DNA of 9,777 nt from an uncultured Verrucomicrobiota bacterium (GCA_937894535.1 CALBHI010000079.1:1-9777); one strand, 5' to 3'. Counted from the stretch's first letter, positions 1-7,220 are shown. The notes: generated by a model from the sequence alone, not told the origin. A program made the numbers and translations.

Positions 1-2
1 TC

Positions 3-2843
3 CTCGGGAAGGTCCCGTTTGCCGCGCCGTGGTATCCGCCGTCGGTGGCCACGCCGGACTACTTTAACGCCTGCACCACCAACGTCCTCATCGGCGTGCC
101 CTCCAATTTTTCCGGCTCGCAGGCTCCCCTGACCGGCCAGGCGTATCTCGGCATGATCGTCCATCGCAACCAGCCCAACGGCGACACCGCCTCCTACCGC
201 GAGTATCTGCAGGTTCCTTTGATCGCTCCGTTGCTAGCCGGCCAGCAATACTCGGTTTCCTTCCATGTCAGCCTTGCCGAGAATTCACCGACGGCGATTG
301 CGTCACTGGGCGCGCACCTGTCAGCCGGTCCGGTCCTGCTTCCTTCCGGCGACTATGTCCTGCCGGTGGCGCCGCAGGTGGTGAACGCGGCGACGAATAT
401 CCTTGCTGACACCACCAACTGGGTATTGGTATCCGGAACCTACACCGCATCGGGCGGGGAGGACCACCTCACGCTCGGCAATTTCCTCAATGACACGAAC
501 ACGCCGTTTGCCGTGCGAGCCGGCACCAATGCCTACAGCTATTATTATGTCGACGACGTGTCGGTGGTCGCGTTGTGTCATCCGATGGTGACGTCGATGG
601 TGGTGGCGTGCGGGTCGGACTGGTCGTTCAACCGTCCGGCCGCCGTCGATCCCTGTTCGGGTACCAATGTCTCGATCACGGTGGCGGGCACCGTGACCAA
701 CTCCGCCTGTCCGCTCCAGTTGACCCGTACCTGGACGTTGACGGACGCGTGCGGCAATTCCAGCACCTGGTCGCAGGCCGTGTCCGTGCAGGATACCGCG
801 CCGCCGGTGGTGCTGTGCGAATGCATCGCGGCGTCTGCCGCCGCGCTGCTCACCACCAACAGTTGTGCGGCGACGGTGCCCGATCTTTCACCCTACACCT
901 ATTGCGTTGAGTTCGCCTGCGGCGCGGTGAACATCACCCAGCAACCCGCGGCCGGCACTGTGCTGGGTCCCGGTCTGCATACGATCACGGCGCTGGTGCA
1001 GAGCTGTTCGGGCAGCGTGAGCACCTGCGCGGTTCCGTTCACGGTGAGCGCCGGGCTGCCGGTGATGACCGCGCCGACCAACCTCGTCGTGCAGACGTGC
1101 AGCAACACGGTAGAGGTTCTGTATGCGGTCAGCGCCATCGGTGCCGCCGGGCCGGTGGTGTGCTCGCCGCCTTCGGGCAGCGTGTTCACCCAAGGCGTTA
1201 CCGTGGTCACGTGCGTGGCGACGAGCGTGTGCGGCGGCGCGACCACCAACGCCTTCACGGTGACGGTGCGTCCGCCGCGCGCCCGCTGGTTCTGCAATCT
1301 GGTGAGCGTCGGCATCGGAATTCCCTACGGACCGATCGGCGGTTCCTCGGCGATGATCCGCACCGCACCGGGGGAGGATTACCCATCGATCACGGTCTTT
1401 CCCGACGAGCAGGATCCCGCGAACAGCGGGGTGATGCTCAACCCGGGACGTGCCGATGCGGTGCGGTTCGGCACGAAGCTGGACGTTACCCGGCCCGCCG
1501 GCAGCGGCATCGACCTGCTGCCGGCACCGGATGCGATGGATCCGGATCCCGCGCCGTTGGTGAGCATCCGCAAGCGGGGCGCGAGCGGTTACGGGGTGCA
1601 CGTCGGTCCGCGGTTCTCCGGTTCGACGACCGGCCTGTTCACGACGATTGCCGTGGACACCAACGGCAATCTTTTCAACGCTGTCCAATTCAGCGTGGAG
1701 GAGGCGTTGACCAATCCGGTTTTTGTCATCGGCTTCCAGCCCGGCTTCACCACCTGCCATGTCGTGGTGGAGACGGATCTGGCCACGGGTGGGGTGATCC
1801 TCGAGTTCCCCGACCAGGTAACGCCGAGTGCGACGCGCAAGGGGTGGGATGGCTGCATCTACGGCCCGGATCGTCCGCGCCCGAAACCGCCAAAGACGGC
1901 CCGCGTGATCGTGCTTCCTCCGGTGGGCCCCGCGTTGCCGCCGATCGAGACGATGAACCTGCGCTTTTCCGGCTGGCCCGAGATGACGGTCGAGGAGCCG
2001 TCCGTGGTGCAGAACCGCCGCAGATGGAGCGACGGGCATGTCACGCTCATGAAGGCCTTTGACGACGACAGCGTGGATGTCGCGGCGGCGGGGCCGGGAG
2101 CCTCGGTGCACGTCGGCCTCGGTTATGCGTCGAGCATGTCGATGCGCGTGGAATCGCTGCATGGCAGCGATGTGACGGAACCGTTCCAGGAGTTCCGGTT
2201 AACCGGCTGGCCGCCGCTGACCACGACCAATCGTCCGCCACCGCAGACCCATTACCTGCGATTCGCCGCGGGTGCGCTGGGTGTCGGGTTTGATGTCGCG
2301 GCGGATTTCACCATGTCGGGATCGTCGAATGCCACGGTCCAATTGTGGAGCGGCGGCGCGCTGGTGGGCGAAATCATCTCGCACCCCGCCGCGCTGGCGG
2401 TACCGCTGGCGACGGTGGACGTCGTGCCGCGCGGTTTTGCCAGTCCGCGCGCCGGCGTGTGGCAGCTGACCGACGAGAACGGCATTGCGGTCGTTTCCGG
2501 CATGGATTGTACGGGACTGCCGTGCGAGGGCGATGAATTGCGCATCCTCGCCGATCCTCCGCCGCAACCCGCGGCGGCGATCAACTTCACCGGCCTCGAA
2601 GTCGCGATTGCCGAGGGCATGGATCTGCGCGTCGCGGAGTTGCAGACCGTGCCGGCCTGCTCGAATATCCCCATCGCCACGGCGACGACCTCCGGCGGGG
2701 TGGTGGTCAACTGGGAGGGCGACGGTTTCCGGCTGCAGGGCGCGTCCGCGCTGGAGGGTCCGTGGTACGACCTCGGCGTCGATTCGCCGGTCAGGTTGTC
2801 TGAGGGGTCGCCGGTGCGGGTATTCCGGCTTCTCTGCGAATAA
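3..2843 (+). CDS. Large secreted repeat-containing surface protein, 5'-truncated by the window
   Basis: The frame is open from the first bases to the TAA at 2841-2843 (946 visible residues). The GTG at 45 is not a credible start, because the in-frame residues before it (PWYPPSVATPDYFNAC) belong to a conserved N-terminal block seen in secreted OmpA-like and T9SS-type proteins of Bacteroidota. Counting from position 3, residues ~15-190 form a lectin- or carbohydrate-binding-like beta domain (YREYL, GQQYSVSFHVSLAE, YYYVDDVSVV). Residues ~194-425 hold about three HYR/Ig-like repeats rich in paired cysteines (RTWTLTDACGNSS, DTAPPVV, GLHTITALV). Residues ~425-880 I do not recognise; they contain two FSGWP/LTGWP-like blocks. 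The last ~50 residues (VNWEGDGFRLQGASALEGPW) resemble the C-terminal module of many Verrucomicrobiota exported proteins. The role is probably adhesion or glycan binding outside the cell. Signal peptide and true start are not visible. Family-level function is inference. Confidence 0.85.
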   Translation, partial: LGKVPFAAPWYPPSVATPDYFNACTTNVLIGVPSNFSGSQAPLTGQAYLGMIVHRNQPNGDTASYREYLQVPLIAPLLAGQQYSVSFHVSLAENSPTAIASLGAHLSAGPVLLPSGDYVLPVAPQVVNAATNILADTTNWVLVSGTYTASGGEDHLTLGNFLNDTNTPFAVRAGTNAYSYYYVDDVSVVALCHPMVTSMVVACGSDWSFNRPAAVDPCSGTNVSITVAGTVTNSACPLQLTRTWTLTDACGNSSTWSQAVSVQDTAPPVVLCECIAASAAALLTTNSCAATVPDLSPYTYCVEFACGAVNITQQPAAGTVLGPGLHTITALVQSCSGSVSTCAVPFTVSAGLPVMTAPTNLVVQTCSNTVEVLYAVSAIGAAGPVVCSPPSGSVFTQGVTVVTCVATSVCGGATTNAFTVTVRPPRARWFCNLVSVGIGIPYGPIGGSSAMIRTAPGEDYPSITVFPDEQDPANSGVMLNPGRADAVRFGTKLDVTRPAGSGIDLLPAPDAMDPDPAPLVSIRKRGASGYGVHVGPRFSGSTTGLFTTIAVDTNGNLFNAVQFSVEEALTNPVFVIGFQPGFTTCHVVVETDLATGGVILEFPDQVTPSATRKGWDGCIYGPDRPRPKPPKTARVIVLPPVGPALPPIETMNLRFSGWPEMTVEEPSVVQNRRRWSDGHVTLMKAFDDDSVDVAAAGPGASVHVGLGYASSMSMRVESLHGSDVTEPFQEFRLTGWPPLTTTNRPPPQTHYLRFAAGALGVGFDVAADFTMSGSSNATVQLWSGGALVGEIISHPAALAVPLATVDVVPRGFASPRAGVWQLTDENGIAVVSGMDCTGLPCEGDELRILADPPPQPAAAINFTGLEVAIAEGMDLRVAELQTVPACSNIPIATATTSGGVVVNWEGDGFRLQGASALEGPWYDLGVDSPVRLSEGSPVRVFRLLCE

Positions 2844-3068
2844 CCTCCTGAAGGGACAGAGAAACAGTGACTGCTACTGAAGAAGAACTATGCCGGTGAT
2901 GGTCTGGATTGCGCGGCGTGGTGTTTGGTTAAGGGGATTGGCTGATTACGTCGATCGTACAGCCTTGGATTTGCTCGCACAGGGGTGACTTCCCGGTTTC
3001 CCGGCAGACCCCGTCCTATCCGCCGGTTCGGCGGTTGCGTCTCAGGGCTGGACGACCGGAATTGAGAT

Positions 3069-3950
3069 CTACCGCTCGGGCCTCAATCTCCGCCAACACG
3101 CAAGGGGCGTTTCATCGGTGTCTTGGTGCATGATCCTGCGAATGGATGCCTGTGGATGGTGGGCCGACATGACGTTACGCACAAACAATTCGGAACCGAT
3201 CACCAAGCCATCGACCCAATAGCGAATTCGCCGCGAGATGGAGATGGTTAGTTCGGTTGTGCCGTTCTCCCGAGGGGCGGCATCCTTGTCGAGGACGGCG
3301 GACATCATCGACATCAGGGCGGACAGATTCTCGAGGCCGAGCATGGGCAGAATCAGCCTCGATACATGGCTGGCAAAGGGGTGTTTGCCCGATTGTCGCC
3401 AGGCTCCGTAGGACGAGAAGCGGTAGTCTCCAGCCTGTTCGACCATGCCAGCCCGTACCGGGTTGTTTTCGATGTACTTCCAACAGGCCCAGACTGCTGA
3501 TCCACCCTCCAAAATCGTGTGCTTGAATCGGTCGGCCCAGAGGGATCCTCGTCGGCGAAGCGGACGACTCCGGTTGTACCAAGCGGTAAACAACTGCTGG
3601 AGATGGCGCATGAACCAACTGATGTCACGCGTTCGTTCCTGCCACAACCGGCAAAGCGGGCTGTCTGGTTCCATGTCCTTGCGACCTCGGTGGAAGGTCT
3701 TGTAGCGTCGGCACACATCTTCCGGGCGCATGACCTCCCGCGGGGCGTGGACGAGCAGGTGGTAGTGGTTGGACATGACCTGATAGGCCACAATCTGGAT
3801 CCCGTAGAGTTGGTTCACCCGGTGGAGAATCCGAATAAACTGCTCCTTGTCGGTATGGCAGAACGGCCGGTCCTCTGACGTCCCGGACGTTCGATTGTAA
3901 CAGTGGTACCAGGTGTCAGCGTGGTCGACCTTGATGCGTGATGTTCTCAT
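3069..3950 (-). CDS. REP-associated tyrosine (Y1/HUH) transposase, IS200-like fold
   Basis: Single-strand DNA transposase of the Y1_Tnp family, 293 residues. Seen directly: the N-terminal family signature YHCYNR (15-20), the HUH metal-binding motif NHYHLLVH (61-68, His62 and His64), LWADRFK (137-143) and the block YIENNPVRAG (159-168) followed by YRFSSYGAW. Tyr125 in FTAWYNR is a candidate nucleophile, though I cannot assign it firmly. A C-terminal extension (~205-293) carries RIRYWVDGLVIGSELFV, as in related Verrucomicrobiota transposases. The frame is open upstream to 4175, but ATG 3950 is chosen because family homology begins at once (MRTSRI); no clear Shine-Dalgarno precedes it. All core motifs are present and the gene is uninterrupted, so it may be active. 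The gene and its upstream DNA look less GC-rich than the neighbours, consistent with acquisition. It points toward the end of the secreted-protein gene and lies just below a nested inverted repeat. Confidence 0.87.
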   Translation of the reverse strand: MRTSRIKVDHADTWYHCYNRTSGTSEDRPFCHTDKEQFIRILHRVNQLYGIQIVAYQVMSNHYHLLVHAPREVMRPEDVCRRYKTFHRGRKDMEPDSPLCRLWQERTRDISWFMRHLQQLFTAWYNRSRPLRRRGSLWADRFKHTILEGGSAVWACWKYIENNPVRAGMVEQAGDYRFSSYGAWRQSGKHPFASHVSRLILPMLGLENLSALMSMMSAVLDKDAAPRENGTTELTISISRRIRYWVDGLVIGSELFVRNVMSAHHPQASIRRIMHQDTDETPLACWRRLRPER

Positions 3951-3973
3951 GCAAGAGGAAAGCGATGAGCCGG

Positions 3974-4081
3974 CCAGTTTTCCGGAATTATTTTCGTGCC
4001 GCAGCGGGCGAATTTCATAAGCGCTTGCGGCAGAATAAAATGCGCAAGAAATGAATTTTCGAGTTAACCGGAAAACCCTGG
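3974..4081. repeat. Nested imperfect inverted repeat upstream of the transposase
   Basis: Outer arms: 3974-3985 (ccagttttccgg) pairs with 4068-4081 (ccggaaaaccctgg), 12 pairs with a two-base bulge. Inside it, 3997-4006 (tgccgcagcg) pairs with 4022-4032 (cgcttgcggca) with one bulged base, and 3990-3994 (atttt) pairs with 4037-4041 (aaaat) just outside that stem. The inner hairpin spans 3990-4041 with a ~15-base loop. It ends about 24 bases upstream of the transposase ATG. REP-associated transposases are known to act on flanking hairpins of this general kind, so this may be their substrate; that link is inference. Confidence 0.6.
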
Positions 4082-4124
4082 CGACATGATCGCTGTGTCC
4101 CTCATCGCACGCTACCTGGGGCAG

Positions 4125-4192
4125 AACATCTATGTCCCTGTGTGGTCTTCTATGTGCTTTTAGTGGACACAACATCTATGTCCCTGTGTGGT
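4125..4192. repeat. 22-bp perfect direct repeat, 46-bp period
   Basis: Bases 4125-4146 and 4171-4192 are identical (unit begins aacatctatgtccc and ends tgtgtggt). Copies start 46 bp apart and diverge immediately on both sides. A looser repeat follows: ggtgtccag at 4190-4198 and gttgga at 4201-4206 recur at 4222-4230 and 4233-4238. Repeated short subterminal boxes are typical of some insertion-sequence ends, so this may be an IS remnant or a small non-autonomous element. Confidence 0.6.
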
Positions 4193-4197
4193 GTCCA
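4164..4197. repeat. 7-bp inverted repeat framing the second direct-repeat copy
   Basis: tggacac (4164-4170) is the reverse complement of gtgtcca (4191-4197), enclosing 20 bases that make up most of the second direct-repeat copy. A second small palindrome, gtcca/tggac, lies at 4225-4239 and contains the same tgtcca core. Short arms mean chance cannot be excluded for either alone. Confidence 0.4.
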
Positions 4198-4254
4198 GGG
4201 GTTGGATGATGTGCGGGGTGGGGTGTCCAGTCGTTGGACGAATGGTCCGGGGGG

Positions 4255-4761
4255 TCAGAAGCCCTTGAGGGTGCCGGACGGGTCGCGGATGCGTTCGACG
4301 GTGCCGTCGGTGAAGAGGACGTTGTAGGTGCCGAGGTGCGGGGCGGGGATGTCGGGAGAGAGGGCGTTGATTTCGATGAGCACCCACTGGCGCTCGGTGA
4401 ACCCGCGCAGGTTGGCCCCGTTGAGGCGGGTATTCCAGATGTAGCTGAGGCCGAGGTTGGCAATGGATGGATGGGAGGCCGGGCAGATCCAGGCCGAGGG
4501 ATCGACACCGTACTCCTCCAGCACGACACGGATGCTGTCGGGGTCGGTCAGCGGATCGTCCGGATAAAAGGCGAGTTTGGGCAATGCCCCGCGGTCGAGC
4601 TCGAACAGTTCCAGCGCCTGGTAGATCCGAGTCAGTTGCTCCGCGCACTGCACCGTCTTGGTGACCTGCATCAGCACGTGGTAGATACCGCCGACCAGCG
4701 TGAAGACGATGACCGTCAGCACGAATAACTTGAAGATGATGTGGCCGGCGCGGTTATTCAC
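4255..4761 (-). CDS. Pseudopilin-like membrane protein with H-X9-DG C-terminal motif
   Basis: 168-residue protein with a short basic N-terminus, one membrane helix (~8-30, KLFVLTVIVFTLVGGIYHVL) and an extracytoplasmic domain. The domain has the pattern of the C-terminal part of planctomycete/verrucomicrobial pseudopilins: ICP (92-94), SYIWN (106-110) and exactly H142-X9-D152-G153 inside HLGTYNVLFTDGTVE. The usual prepilin-peptidase site (Gly, then Phe, then Glu at +5) is absent, so processing and assembly into a pilus are doubtful. The start is GTG 4761: it gives the membrane helix directly and overlaps the kinase stop by 8 bases (GTGAATAA), which suggests translational coupling; the next in-frame Met lies beyond the helix. 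Stop is TGA 4255-4257. Position as last gene of the cyclophilin-kinase operon suggests a partner or target of the kinase, which is inference. Function unknown. Confidence 0.75.
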   Translation of the reverse strand: MNNRAGHIIFKLFVLTVIVFTLVGGIYHVLMQVTKTVQCAEQLTRIYQALELFELDRGALPKLAFYPDDPLTDPDSIRVVLEEYGVDPSAWICPASHPSIANLGLSYIWNTRLNGANLRGFTERQWVLIEINALSPDIPAPHLGTYNVLFTDGTVERIRDPSGTLKGF

Positions 4762-6481
4762 GGGACACCTGGTCGTAGAGCAGCCGGGCCAGCGGGGCCG
4801 GCCATTCGGTGGAGGGCGTGGAAAGCTGGATGGACCGGCGCAGGTGTTGCTCATAGGCCTTCGGGTTGTTGTCCATCCGGAACCGGACGGCCGCGACGAG
4901 GTGGGCATCGTTCTGAAGCCGACGCGGGATGTAGGTGGCCATTTCGAGGTAGCGGTCGGTGCTCATGTCGCCGGACAGGCAGAGGATGGCGTTGCGGAAG
5001 ATGGCGTCAGAGGGGACCGGGTGGGAGGTGAGCAGGCTGATGGCCTCGTTGCGGCGGCCGTGGAGCAGGCAGAGGTTGAGCGCGTCGAGCAAGGCGTAAT
5101 GGTAGATCGGCGGGGAGGCATCGGCATTTTCCAGCACCGACCGGTAGTGCTGGAGGGCACCGTCGAGGTCGCCTTCGAGGCTGCGGATCCGGGCGATGTC
5201 GAGGGTGGCCATGGCGGCGGTGCGGTTATCGCCCGATTGCTGGCTCATCTGCACCGCCGACTCGAGGTGCGGCCGGGCGGTGCTCCAGGCGCCGCGGTTC
5301 ATGGCGCGTCGAGCCATGCGGATTTCCGGCCAGGCGCCGATGGGCTGGATCTCGCTGGTTTCGGCCATGTCGCGGCCGGTCATGACGCGCGTGGCGAAGT
5401 TTCGCAGGTTGGCCATCGAGATCAGCGTCTCGTAACGCGCCTGGAGCAGGGCACGGTTATAATAATGGGCAATGCCGCCGAGAATGAGCAGGACCAGCAC
5501 CAGCAGCGCGACGACCTTGTCGTGACGCCGGAAGAAATACAGCAGGCGCTCCTGGGTCGAGAACAAACGCGCGGTGACATGGCGGCCGGAGATGGCGCGT
5601 TCGAGGTCGTTGGCGAACGCCTGGGCATCGGTGTAACGGTCGGCCACGTCTTTAGCCAGCGCCTTCAGGATCACCGCCTCGAGGTCGGGCGAGATGTCCT
5701 TGCGGTGGGCGCGCGGACGTTTCGGCTGTTCGCTCTTGACCGCCTCGAGCACGCTCTTCACCGGCGAGGAATGCTGGGCACTGTAGGGGAGTACGCCGGT
5801 CAACGCCTCGTAGAGCACGACGCCGAGCGAATAGATGTCGCTGGCCGGTCCGACCTTCTCGGCGCGGGCTTGCTCGGGCGACATGTAAAGCGGGGTCCCG
5901 GTGAGAGCCCCGGAGACCGTGCAGGAAGGCCAGTCGATCAATGCCGCCACCCCGAAGTCGGTCAGCAACGGTTCGCCGAACTCATCCATCATGATGTTCG
6001 TCGGCTTGACGTCGCGGTGCACGATGTTGCGCGAGTGGGCGAACTCCAGGGCGCCGGCGATTTTGATGATGACGTCGACGATCTGGTTCGTCGTCATCGG
6101 GTTCGCCTCGATGCAATCATCGAAGGTGCGGCTGTTGCGCACCGGCTCCATGACGATGTAGTGGTACGGCCCCTCCTGGCCGGTCGCATACACCTTCATG
6201 ATGTTGGGGTGGCGGCGCAGTTTCTTGGCCGCCTCGGCCTCGCGGCGGAACCGCTCCAGCATGGTGACCGATACGCCGGGGCCCTCCTGGAAAATCTTCA
6301 GGGCGACCTCGTGGCCGGTCGCGTCGCGCGCGAGGTACACGGTGGCCATCGAACCGTGGCCGAGGGACTTCTCGATGACGTATTCGCCGATCCGGAATCC
6401 CTTGGCCGGCACGGCGGTGTCGCGGGCGTAGGTTTCCCTGGCCGGTTGGCCGCCGTACGGGCTGGAGGTCGGGTCAGGCAT
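4754..6481 (-). CDS. Transmembrane Hanks-type Ser/Thr protein kinase with TPR-like C-terminal domain
   Basis: 575-residue receptor-like kinase. The kinase domain spans ~30-300: glycine loop GHGSMATV (41-48), ATP lysine VALK (Lys62), a likely helix-C Glu81, catalytic HRDVKPTN (155-162, Asp157), magnesium DFG (175-177), GTPLYMSPEQ for the P+1/APE region (195-204) and SDIYSLG (214-220). All key residues are present, so it should be active; the Arg before the catalytic Asp makes it an RD kinase, likely activated by phosphorylation of its activation loop. One membrane helix follows (~323-340, VVALLVLVLLILGGIAHYY). The remaining ~235 residues are helical with degenerate TPR-like periodicity (ARPHLESAVQMSQQSGD, LDGALQHYRSVL) and would lie outside the cytoplasm, probably as a sensor or docking surface. 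ATG 6481 lies 18 bases after the cyclophilin stop with no evident Shine-Dalgarno. The stop TAA 4754-4756 overlaps the next gene's start. Substrates are unknown. Confidence 0.93.
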   Translation of the reverse strand: MPDPTSSPYGGQPARETYARDTAVPAKGFRIGEYVIEKSLGHGSMATVYLARDATGHEVALKIFQEGPGVSVTMLERFRREAEAAKKLRRHPNIMKVYATGQEGPYHYIVMEPVRNSRTFDDCIEANPMTTNQIVDVIIKIAGALEFAHSRNIVHRDVKPTNIMMDEFGEPLLTDFGVAALIDWPSCTVSGALTGTPLYMSPEQARAEKVGPASDIYSLGVVLYEALTGVLPYSAQHSSPVKSVLEAVKSEQPKRPRAHRKDISPDLEAVILKALAKDVADRYTDAQAFANDLERAISGRHVTARLFSTQERLLYFFRRHDKVVALLVLVLLILGGIAHYYNRALLQARYETLISMANLRNFATRVMTGRDMAETSEIQPIGAWPEIRMARRAMNRGAWSTARPHLESAVQMSQQSGDNRTAAMATLDIARIRSLEGDLDGALQHYRSVLENADASPPIYHYALLDALNLCLLHGRRNEAISLLTSHPVPSDAIFRNAILCLSGDMSTDRYLEMATYIPRRLQNDAHLVAAVRFRMDNNPKAYEQHLRRSIQLSTPSTEWPAPLARLLYDQVSRE

Positions 6482-6499
6482 GGGGCCCGACGGAGCGGA

Positions 6500-7183
6500 T
6501 CACTCGCCGGTGCCGACCCGGACCACCTGAATGATCTCGACCGGCTCGGCCGGGACATCGCTGTGCGGACCGACGCGCGTGGTGGGCACCGCGCGGATCG
6601 CGTCGACCACGTCCATGCCTTCCACCACTTCGCCGAAGACACAGTAGCCGAAGCCGGACATGTCGGGGGAGCGGAAGTTCAGGAACTCGTTGTCCACCGT
6701 GTTGATGAAGAACTGGCTGGTCGCGCTGTCGATCACCTGGGTGCGGGCCATCGCGAGGGTGCCACGCTTGTTGGCCAGGCCGTTCTGCGCCTCGTTCTTG
6801 ATCGGGGCGAGGGTCGATTTCTGCTGCATGTCGGGGGTGAAGCCGCCGCCCTGGATCATGAAATTGGCGATGACACGGTGGAAGATCGTGCCTTCATAGT
6901 GCCCGTTGTCCACATACTGGAGGAAGTTGGCCACGGTGACGGGGGCCTTGTCGGCAAACAGCTTGACCTTGATGTCGCCTTTGGCGGTTTTGATGATGAC
7001 CATGGGGTTTTCTCCTTCGGGTTGGGGTTGCGCCTCGGGGGCGGGTGATTCATCGACAGGAGCTGGCGAGGTTTCCGCCGCGGCCTCAGCCGGCTCTTCG
7101 GCGGCGATCTCCTCGGTCCATCCCGGCACAGCGCCGAATGTCATCCATCCCGCCCATACAGCCAACATCCAGATCGTACGCAT
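6500..7183 (-). CDS. Peptidyl-prolyl cis-trans isomerase, cyclophilin type, exported form
   Basis: Cyclophilin catalysing proline isomerisation during protein folding. 227 residues: an N-terminal signal peptide (1-~22, MRTIWMLAVWAGWMTFGAVPG) without lipobox, an acidic Ala/Pro/Glu linker (~23-60), then a compact bacterial cyclophilin domain (61-~224). Diagnostic motifs are FHRVIANFMIQGGG (101-114, with the catalytic Arg103 and Gln111), SQFFINTVD (156-164) and YCVFGEVVEGMDVVD (180-194). The active site therefore looks complete. The frame is open much further upstream, but ATG 7183 has a good Shine-Dalgarno (AGGAG, complement of 7192-7196) at 8-base spacing and yields a proper signal peptide. 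A second well-placed ribosome site lies before Met61, so a shorter cytosolic enzyme may also be made. First gene of the leftward operon; its stop (TGA 6500-6502) is 18 bases before the kinase. Confidence 0.92.
   Translation of the reverse strand: MRTIWMLAVWAGWMTFGAVPGWTEEIAAEEPAEAAAETSPAPVDESPAPEAQPQPEGENPMVIIKTAKGDIKVKLFADKAPVTVANFLQYVDNGHYEGTIFHRVIANFMIQGGGFTPDMQQKSTLAPIKNEAQNGLANKRGTLAMARTQVIDSATSQFFINTVDNEFLNFRSPDMSGFGYCVFGEVVEGMDVVDAIRAVPTTRVGPHSDVPAEPVEIIQVVRVGTGE
7001..7017 (-). promoter_or_regulatory. Internal ribosome binding site and second start in the cyclophilin gene
   Basis: On the minus strand AAGGAG (complement of 7012-7017) lies 8 bases before ATG 7003-7001 (Met61), in frame with the cyclophilin. 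Starting here removes the signal peptide and the acidic linker and leaves a complete 167-residue cyclophilin domain. The match and spacing are as good as those at the upstream start. Use in vivo is inference. Confidence 0.45.
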
Positions 7184-7191
7184 AGCAGCAT

Positions 7192-7196
7192 CTCCT
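7192..7196 (-). promoter_or_regulatory. Ribosome binding site deciding the exported cyclophilin start
   Basis: AGGAG on the minus strand, 8 bases before ATG 7183. It settles the start of the signal-peptide form against the many in-frame upstream codons. Confidence 0.65.
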
Positions 7197-7220
7197 GTTC
7201 GGTGTAGAACTAACACGATA

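Larger units (their letters stand above)
3951..4254. other. Gene-free, structured intergenic region
   Basis: About 300 bases with no convincing gene on either strand, between the start of the transposase and the end of the pseudopilin-like gene. The left half is AT-richer than the surroundings and holds a long imperfect palindrome. The right half holds a direct repeat and short inverted repeats. Any promoter for the transposase should lie in the left half, but I could not pick convincing hexamers. No GC stem followed by a T-run was found that would clearly terminate the leftward operon. Confidence 0.7.

Noticed and set aside
45..47. GTG as start of the secreted-protein gene
   Set aside because: The in-frame residues before it continue a conserved block, so the gene begins left of the window.
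888..2162. A 424-codon minus-strand open frame opposite the secreted protein
   Set aside because: Arg/His-rich shadow translation; the plus-strand frame has clear secreted-domain patterns throughout.
2890..2988. A 32-codon plus-strand frame (MPVMVWIARRGVWLRG...) in the spacer after the secreted protein
   Set aside because: No ribosome site, no recognisable family, and of a size expected by chance.
3020..3034. Hairpin ccgcc-ggttc-ggcgg between the convergent genes as a terminator
   Set aside because: Only a 5-bp stem and no T-run on either strand.
3951..4175. N-terminal extension of the transposase to ATG 4175
   Set aside because: The extra 75 residues match nothing in the family, cross the inverted repeat, and family homology starts at the ATG at 3950.
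4125..4192. CRISPR array
   Set aside because: Only two repeat copies with a 24-bp gap, no further copies at that period and no cas genes in view.
4700..7048. A 782-codon open frame on the plus strand opposite the kinase and cyclophilin genes
   Set aside because: It lies antisense to two genes with full conserved motifs, and its translation is a monotonous G/V/D/H/R-rich string with no domain, as expected from third-position GC bias on the other strand.
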